Below are positions 57,842 to 64,000 of a stretch of 64,000 nt of DNA, piece after piece (the stretch's first letter is position 1; each line of letters starts with the position of its first letter). The notes beneath the pieces are model-generated. The model was not told where the DNA came from. It worked only from the letters and a program-made list of their open reading frames with translations, and searched no databases. Location of the stretch: assembly GCA_009733575.1 (NCBI GenBank), contig ML769533.1:1-64000 (forward strand). Direction: 5' to 3'. Made by a program: the position numbers and the translations under genes. Source of the stretch: Gymnopus androsaceus JB14 (Eukaryota > Basidiomycota > Agaricomycetes > Agaricales > Omphalotaceae).

Positions 57842-59130
57842 TCATGCTGGGGCGGCAGATAATGTAGCGCATGAATTGGGGTAGAATAAATGAAAATTTG
57901 ATATGCGTGCATCTTTACACTTATAAAGGTAGTTGAGATCCTGTGCTAGGCGTGACAATTTTGCAGATCTGCCATTTGATTTTGGACTAGCACTCGGATT
58001 GGCCTGAGGGTCGTAAGCGGGAGGCCCTTCATTGGGGAGTGAACCAGCAGCAGCAGCCTCTAAATTCGACGGTGTAGAACCAAAATTTGAGTGCCGTCCA
58101 TTTTTCCGGGAGGATGGGCGAAATAAAGTTGCACCCGGTGCACGGAAGGCATCAAAAGATTGGGAGGAACGCATTCCCATGAGGGAGTTCATTTCTGAGG
58201 TCCGGGATTCACCCATAGCAGAATATGATGAAATACGAAGAAGTTCGCGTTGCCGGAGCAGTCGCTTCCTACGTTGAAGGAAAAGCCACATTCCCAGTGC
58301 GGCGAGGAGAACGATGATAGGAACAGCCAATGCTGGAACAAGTATGCTTTCGAGGCTCTTTTTATTTGATCCGTAACTGGTATTATTGGTAGTTGATGCA
58401 GGAGAAGCAGACGACGAGGCTAATGTTGTTTCCCTAGTACGGTATCATCACTACTTTGAGAGATATAAAAGTTAAAGGGATCACTTACGTGTATACAATC
58501 TGATCAAAAAGAACAAGCGACTTCACTCCGTTAACATGCCCATTCTAAAGCGTAGAATTGTGTTTTCCGGGAGAAAGAGAGAGCTATTGGAAAACACTGG
58601 AACGTTGTAACGGTAGGCAGTTTGGTTTGCAGATGGGACCTTCATAAAGGAACCCTGGAGGGTCCCGTCAATGTAGAAACTCATATCAGAGTGTCCGTCT
58701 GGGTTTGTTAAGCTCTCTGCGAGGGCACAATAGACGTATAGAGCAGTGCCTGAATGACAATAAATCAGACATGCAAAGTTCATAGAAGGAAACCGTCAAA
58801 CGATTTACCATTAAATGAAAAGCTTGCCGTGAGGAGGGTATTTGGGAAATTGCTCGATCCAGCGCCTGGATTTCAGATCCAAGCGCTACCTACTGTGCCG
58901 TCGTGAAAAGTATCTTGATACATCCTGGATACATTGGAATTCGCAGTACATCCCGGGCATGTGAAACTAGAGCCCCTTGCTTTCCAAGCTCCGGCTGAGA
59001 GATAAACCAATGAAGGGTGACTGTCGTCAATGTTAACGTTTGAAATATTGGTCTGAGGAGGAGTGGGGAGGCGGAGAGAGCTTTCCAGTCAATTACAACG
59101 GAGTGAGCGGAAAGAAGAGACGTTGGCAAG
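57842..59130 (-). CDS. Single-span membrane protein with lectin-like ectodomain, Agaricomycete family
   Basis: Minus-strand exons give an extracellular part with INDSHP-like start (NVNIDDSHPSLVYLSAGAW), a CPGC motif and MYQDTFHDGT. Next come FNGTALYVYCALAESLTNPD, MSFYIDGTLQGSF, AYRYNVPVFSNSSLFLP and SLVLFDQIVYT. A Ser/Thr stalk leads to a transmembrane helix (VPIIVLLAALGMWLFLQRRK, about 58290-58340) and a Ser/Pro-rich cytoplasmic tail ending at 57842. This arrangement is common in mushroom-forming fungi; the function is unknown. The first exon and signal peptide are not resolved (around 59050-59170). The tail-coding end is duplicated at 54593-54735. Confidence 0.65.
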
Positions 59131-59905
59131 AGGGTCGGTCGTCCTTTTCAGAGCTGGTATGACCATGACGCAAAGTCGGACAAAGGGAGTAATTCGCCGA
59201 TTTATCACTGCCTCCGTTATCAGGATTGTCGGATTGTCACTCTACGTCGTTGATATAAATGGAGAGGAGAATCCACGCTTGGACTACCGACTTTAAATGC
59301 AACGCCTCAGTGTTACAATCACTGCCTCCGTTATCAGGATTGTCTGATTGTCGCTCCAGGTCGCTGCTTTAAAACCGAGCGTAGAGATTTGAGAGTCCAC
59401 GAAACCGCAAACGCATAGTCGCGACGCTCGCTGCAAGCACTGCAGAGGACGCAAAGTCAGTACATAGACAGCTTGGGAAAGTACAAGTGAAACAGAAATG
59501 ACTCGCCTAAACGTCAGTTTTGTCAGAACGTTGCCAGTCATAGCCTTTCATTCCCATTAAAAACTTGTAAGGAATCTGAGAAAGTGGAAAACAAACATAG
59601 TATTAGTACAGTCTAAGAAGCGACTAAAGAGCAAGCACGAACCTCACGGACTTGATCGGATTTATAGCTTTGACCTTTAATAGGCGCCCGTTCATGACTT
59701 GCTTCGAACCTCATCCTTTAAAATTTTATACAATTGTCAATATATGTATGTACAATGCATTAGTGTATATACAGTAGGTAGGGATACAGTGCGTACTAAA
59801 GTCCTTTGATCCAAACAAACGATACCAAAAAGTCCATCCATCGACCCCAAGAAACACACACACAGACAATATCAGCGATTACCTGCTCTCACCCCCATCT
59901 CACAA
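59131..59905. other. Intergenic region with a short direct repeat
   Basis: A 55 bp block beginning atcactgcctccgttatcag and continuing gattgtc-gattgtc occurs at about 59205-59255 and again at 59319-59370, about 114 bp apart. No gene is supported. The segment includes the 5' end of the membrane-protein gene on the left and the 3' end of the DUF1769 gene on the right. Confidence 0.55.
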
Positions 59906-61154
59906 TCATTCAACCATCTCAATCGCCACACACCAAAACGATCTTCCCCAAGGGTCGGATGATTCCGATGGCGAAGCTTCGGGAGACGTCTTGCGCTCAC
60001 AACACATAAACCTCACAGGCTGTCCATCCCAATACTTCAGCAGGTCAAACGAGATGCCGCCTGGAAGTCGTAGCGTAAGGGAAGGACTGAACTCGAGGAA
60101 CCCGTAGCAAAAGTCTGTTGTTATGATATCCTAGAATGGAATGGCAGCGTGAGCGTGAATCAAAAAATACGAGCAGATAGGAGGACGGGAAGCAGAGAAA
60201 TGTGATCAAGTAAAATGTAATCTCACCTCTGGACCGAACACCACGTTCCTACGGTTCTCCCGCACGCTAAAGTAACTTTTGCGTTGAGCGGGAGTGTGTA
60301 GATTTGTCGGCGGAGGAGCGCTGCCGGCTACTCTACGCAGCTTGGGGGATCCTGATCCGAGCGAACGTTTGACCTTTGAGAAAGTCTTTATCTTCGATGA
60401 CATGGAGGACGATCCACTCGATTTTTTCGAATGAGATGAATGCACCGAGTGGACTGATGATCCTGAGGATGCCGACGACAGCGAAGAAGTAGAGGAAGAC
60501 GGTGTCGACGGCGCAGAGTGAAAGGGAGAGTCCGTGTCGTCATCAGCTTCATCGTTGAAAGCAAGAGGCAGTTGGGAATTGTCATCTACGAGAGATTGGT
60601 CGGAAGGAAAGGTTGGCGGTTTGGAATTGTGAGAGTGGGCAAAATGAGGCATGGTTGATACGAGAGGCGATAAAGCCCACGGTTTTGTTTGAGAAGTCAG
60701 ATCGTGCGTGAGCGTTGGGTCCAAGTAGCTGTGAGATGTATTGGATGAGAATTGCGGCGGCGAAAGCGACAAATACATACCTCATGAACTTCAATGCTGC
60801 TCCAGAACCCCAAGGGAGATGCAGTGGTCTTTCAAACGTGTTTCCGAAAAGAATATCGTCTGCTGCATGTGGCTGTAGGAATCGACCTAAAGGTCAGAGC
60901 TCAGCTGCAGATTCCGCTTGAGATAGAGGAGAAAAAAGGCTACCTTGAACTTGTATGCTCCAGGTGACGCCTTTCCTATCATCTCTGTCAAAGTATTCCG
61001 AGTCTCCGTTGCCAGTGAATCCTTTGATATTGGCAATAATTTGACCCTCGAAAAGCTCTGAGGAGACTCTGCAAGGTTTATTGGTGTTGACTAGATGGGT
61101 TATCGGGAACAGATGGTTTGGATCAGGGCCTGCAAGGACTCGTAATTGGGGCAT
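59906..61154 (-). CDS. DUF1769 / Duc1-family protein
   Basis: Conserved fungal family of mostly unknown role; from memory, the fission-yeast member Duc1 acts at the plasma membrane. The minus-strand ATG at 61154 starts MPQLRVLAGPDPNHLFPITH. The exons read SSELFEGQIIANIKGFTGNG, FDRDDRKGVTWSIQVQGRFL, QPHAADDILFGNTFERPLHL, PWGSGAALKFM and YLDPTLTHDL, then TKPWALSPLVSTMPHF. A Ser-rich insert follows (SPFHSAPSTPSSSTSSLSSA), then SYFSVRENRRNVVFGPE, DIITTDFCYGFLEFSPSL, LLKYWDGQPVRFMCCER and a final FWCVAIEMVE with TGA 59906-59908. All four introns join in phase. The gene looks intact. Confidence 0.88.
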
Positions 61155-63127
61155 TATTGTTCAAGTGACTGGTCGTCAAGACCAAAATGAAATCAAGTAA
61201 AAAGGTAAAGCTAAAGCGCCAGTAGTGAGACTAGGCAAGGCTTTAAAGGAAAGAATATGACGCAAATAAGAAAAAATGAGTTGCGTAGCCGGTACGCAGG
61301 TGGATCGAGGGAAGAATCGGGATGGGAGACAAGTGGAGACAAGTGGATATATTGGGAATTGAATTCAGTCTGGTTTAAATAGGCAACTTGTTCTCATCTG
61401 CTTGAACTGCTTTTGTTCTTCAAACTCTCATGAGGATCGCAGCAACTGCGGATACTCAATTGCTTGGCAAGACAATCTGCCTATCACAGAAGGAAGCCTC
61501 GACGTCGAATCGGATCACTATAGTATTTTGTGTCCTCGACATCTGATCGTACGCTATCGTACGATTCCTGCTTTCCAGTTCGAGACGTCTGAATGCTCGA
61601 GAGGATATCCCAAGGTCATATTGAATGTGGAACGAGTAGCTCCCACTAGACCAATAAGGAACTCGGTATCAAAGGTGTCAAATACCGAATCCTGTTCCTG
61701 CTACAGCCAACAGGAAAGTCGGCTCTGCATAGCTCGAGTACTGCGGAAATTCATCCGTATTCGCTAATGGCACACATAGTGACCAACCGGGATGCTACAT
61801 ACTGACAGCGTCGCAATGCTATGGGTCGCAGACACGGTGTTGAAGCTCAGGCTAAGGACCGTGGCGGAAGTCAGGTTCCTTGTGTATACAATCTAATATC
61901 TAGACCCTCAGAAGCTCGTTCCCTGGATATTTGCTGGTACGTTAGAAGAAGCCAGTGAAATAGGCAATACTTTCTTTTGCACAGCCAGTCTGGGAAGTGT
62001 AGAATCTGCCGACGCTCCGTCTACCCTTCGAAAGATGATTCCGATTCAATTGTTGAATTGACCAGGTCAAGCTTTTAAACACTGCAACGGATATTCGGGA
62101 TGTACATCTTCGCTTGATACCTGTCTACACTCTTCGCTTTCTTTCTATGCCGGAGGTCCAGTTCCAGTGGCCGGATATCACGCTGGTACCATATTCCCTA
62201 GCTAGTGCAATCTTTCAAACCGTGTACGTCTCGGGTCTAACCTTATCATATATAGATCTAAATATTCATGGTTAGAGTGTTATTCTCTCTTCGTTGTCGA
62301 TGAAAAATGTGAGAGATACTGGGGATGAGTTGGTTAAAGTAACCAAGGTGCGTTTTCTTAGTAGACTTGAATGAAATGCTTATATGTGATGGGACCAGCA
62401 GTGCAACACGTCGCGACCGGCTGTCGCAGCGATTGAACTAGTGGAAAAGCAAAAGCAAAAGACGAACAAAAAGAAGATATCAGAATCTGACGAAGCCTCT
62501 AATGACGTGATAACACACGGGAGGTGATAACGTTCGCTTTGACCTCAGTCTCGCCGACAAGGTACTGTATCCAGTCGATATCTCTCCTGTAGAAAGTCCT
62601 TCAATAATTAAACCTGGCTGAAGGTATTATTTTGCATTAGTCAGTCTTTAACCGCTATGGCTGAGTACGTAAATCTTTTTTCGTACCTCTACAAAATCGC
62701 CAAGTGAGTCGCTATTCGTCGACTTTGTTAATACTTACTTACCTTTAACTACATGTCTGCCACGATAGCACGGGACTATCCTTCGTCACGCTTAAGCGAA
62801 GCCGTTGCACCTGCCAGTGCACCTGCGGAAAGATATTGTACAGGCGAGGATACGGGCCGTCACTACATGCAACCTACGAGCTGGCGCACCATAAACATGA
62901 AGTATTGATTTACCCGACAACCGCGAGTACTTACTGGCTGCGTCGCTGATACCAGCGTCAGGTCGCCCATGCAAGGCAAAGTGTCGGATCTAATGAAGCA
63001 TATCATACACCGATTTGAAGCCAATCAGAAGCTAATGTATAATTCAAAGCCAATCGACTCAGATAATACTCCCTCAGTCACGCTACCATGAAGCGTTGAT
63101 TTTTGGGCAGAAACGCAAGTTCATCGA

Positions 63128-63158
<31 letters not shown>

Positions 63159-63625
63159 GAGCTACGACTCAGCGATAGTGTCACATTCGAGACGCTAGTA
63201 TGTAACCGACTACTGTTAGTACTCCGCAGATGCATTACTTTCAGTTTCATTTACACTCGTGTGCGTTTTTCTTTCCGCAAAAATCAAAGTTTTCTGACTG
63301 AAGATATTCCGTTTCGATAAGAATTTCCTTTTAACATACTTCTTGAAGCGATAAGTAGCTTCCCCGAGCCTCAACATTGCACAATCTGTACGAACCACTG
63401 TGATCTATCTTTTTCTCTCTTTAGATCTGGTACCGGGCCCGCAAGGTTATATCTGATTCATGAAGAATCACTGGTGCCCTCAGGGTTGTTAGGATAGTCC
63501 ATAGCAATTTCGCGGTCCGTTTTCAACCATTCGTTTCTCCCAATTTCTTCCAGCGGGCCGTCAACAACGGTTTTAAAACGCACTGAAATCGTTCCTGCGT
63601 TTCCTGAGCCTCTTCCCTTCTCAAA
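61155..63625. other. Intergenic region
   Basis: No supported gene. The plus frame 61402-61767 (121 codons) has no domain and looks fortuitous. A run of 29 T lies at 63130-63158. The end of the stretch is the promoter and leader of the GH28 gene. Confidence 0.5.
63130..63158. repeat. Homopolymer run of 29 T
   Basis: An uninterrupted T run, equivalent to a poly-A tract on the minus strand. Such tracts can mark the 3' end of a reverse-transcribed insertion, but I see no recognisable retroelement or processed gene beside it and no clear target-site duplication. Confidence 0.85.
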
Positions 63626-64000
63626 ATGCAGTCTCTCGTCTCCTTCGTCCTCGCCGCTTTGTTCTCTAGCGCACTGGCGTCACCTACTAAGACGGGTACA
63701 GCCAAGCGAGCGACTTGCACCGTCGACAGCGTGGACAGCGCAGCCGACCTTTCTGACTGCACTGATGTTGAAATCATTGCATGGGAGGTCCCAGCAGGCG
63801 GTACGCTCGTCACCTTTCCGCTTGATGGATTTATGATTTTAATATCCGATTAAAGAGGTTATTAAGATTGAAGTACACTTTTTTTCTGTGCCCTTTGAAT
63901 CCTGATAGATTCACAATGTATAGGCCGCATCTGGTGCTGTAAGTATTTCTTATATTACCTTCCTAAAACTATTCTGAGATTAGAACAGAGGTGCTGCCAA
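63626..64000 (+). CDS. GH28 endopolygalacturonase, 5' part only (runs off the window)
   Basis: Predicted secreted pectinase. The ATG at 63626 gives a signal peptide (MQSLVSFVLAALFSSALA) and a probable propeptide ending in Lys-Arg (KTGTAKR). It is followed by ATCTVDSVDSAADLSDCTDV and EIIAWEVPAGG, the usual N-terminal disulfide-bearing segment of fungal endopolygalacturonases. The exon probably ends at a gtacgc donor near 63800. A very short exon (AASGA, about 63925-63939) sits between a tatag acceptor and a gtaagt donor, as in related genes, and the third exon begins near 63986. The catalytic parallel beta-helix lies outside the window. Confidence 0.65.

Noticed and set aside
61402..61767. 121-codon plus-strand ORF as a gene
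   Set aside because: No domain, no signal peptide, no supporting splice structure, and a composition typical of chance frames.
63096..63320. ORF across the 29-T run
   Set aside because: The frame is poly-phenylalanine from the homopolymer with no flanking coding signal.

Overview
This 64 kb window looks like nuclear DNA of a filamentous basidiomycete, most likely an Agaricomycete. Most genes are split by many GT-AG introns of about 45-75 nt. The family content is also typical of mushroom-forming fungi: GMC oxidoreductase, MpaB-type oxygenase, DUF6533-like multi-span membrane proteins, F-box, BTB and MYND proteins, GH67 alpha-glucuronidase and GH28 polygalacturonase. There are no prokaryotic operons, no CRISPR array and no convincing intact tRNA or rRNA gene. 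Exon joins were done by hand from splice signals and reading phase, so exon borders are predictions.

Layout. 1-2.8 kb: non-coding, with a diverged ~180 bp tandem repeat. 2.9-5.3 kb: GMC oxidoreductase (-). 5.7-6.5 kb: unknown 202-aa protein (-). 7.3 kb: short unknown ORF (+). 7.9-9.0 kb: DUF6533-like membrane protein (-). 9.6-11.4 kb: MpaB-type oxygenase (+). 12.8-14.1 kb: intronless immunity-related-GTPase-like (IRG) protein with an N-myristoylation signal (+). 14.4-15.3 kb: second multi-span membrane protein (-). 15.9-17.5 kb: decayed kinase-like and coiled-coil genes. 18.5-19.9 kb: PP1 catalytic subunit (-). 20.4-23.5 kb: large PH-domain protein (-). 25.2-26.2 kb: BTB protein (-). 26.9-28.8 kb: broken MYND gene (+). 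29.0-30.5 kb: intact F-box protein (+). 30.6-31.7 kb: secreted protein made of repeated G-N-I/V motifs (-). 35.1-36.8 kb: amidohydrolase (-). 38.2-38.9 kb: small secreted protein (-). 39.3-48.3 kb: gene-poor and repeat-rich (triple tandem repeat, two MITE-like inverted repeats, an exon-plus-intron tandem duplication, a TTAGGG-like tract next to a hairpin, and a near-perfect 129 bp palindrome). 48.6-51.8 kb: VIT/VWA protein with reading-frame breaks (+). 52.0-54.5 kb: two decayed F-box genes facing each other. 55.2-57.8 kb: GH67 alpha-glucuronidase with frame breaks (+). 57.8-59.1 kb: single-span membrane protein (-). 59.9-61.2 kb: DUF1769/Duc1-family protein (-). 63.6 kb to the edge: start of a GH28 polygalacturonase (+).

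Conserved housekeeping-type genes (PP1, DUF1769, amidohydrolase) splice in phase throughout. Several members of expandable families (kinase-like, MYND, F-box, GH67, VWA) carry stops or one-base frame changes. The window is therefore a mosaic of stable core genes and decaying accessory genes. There is no multi-gene pathway; GH67 and GH28 both suit plant cell-wall breakdown but lie about 6 kb apart with unrelated genes between them. The most unusual items are the IRG-like GTPase, whose guanine-specificity motif reads S-K-S-N instead of (T/S/N)-K-x-D, and the fully assembled 255-aa GNI-repeat secreted protein.
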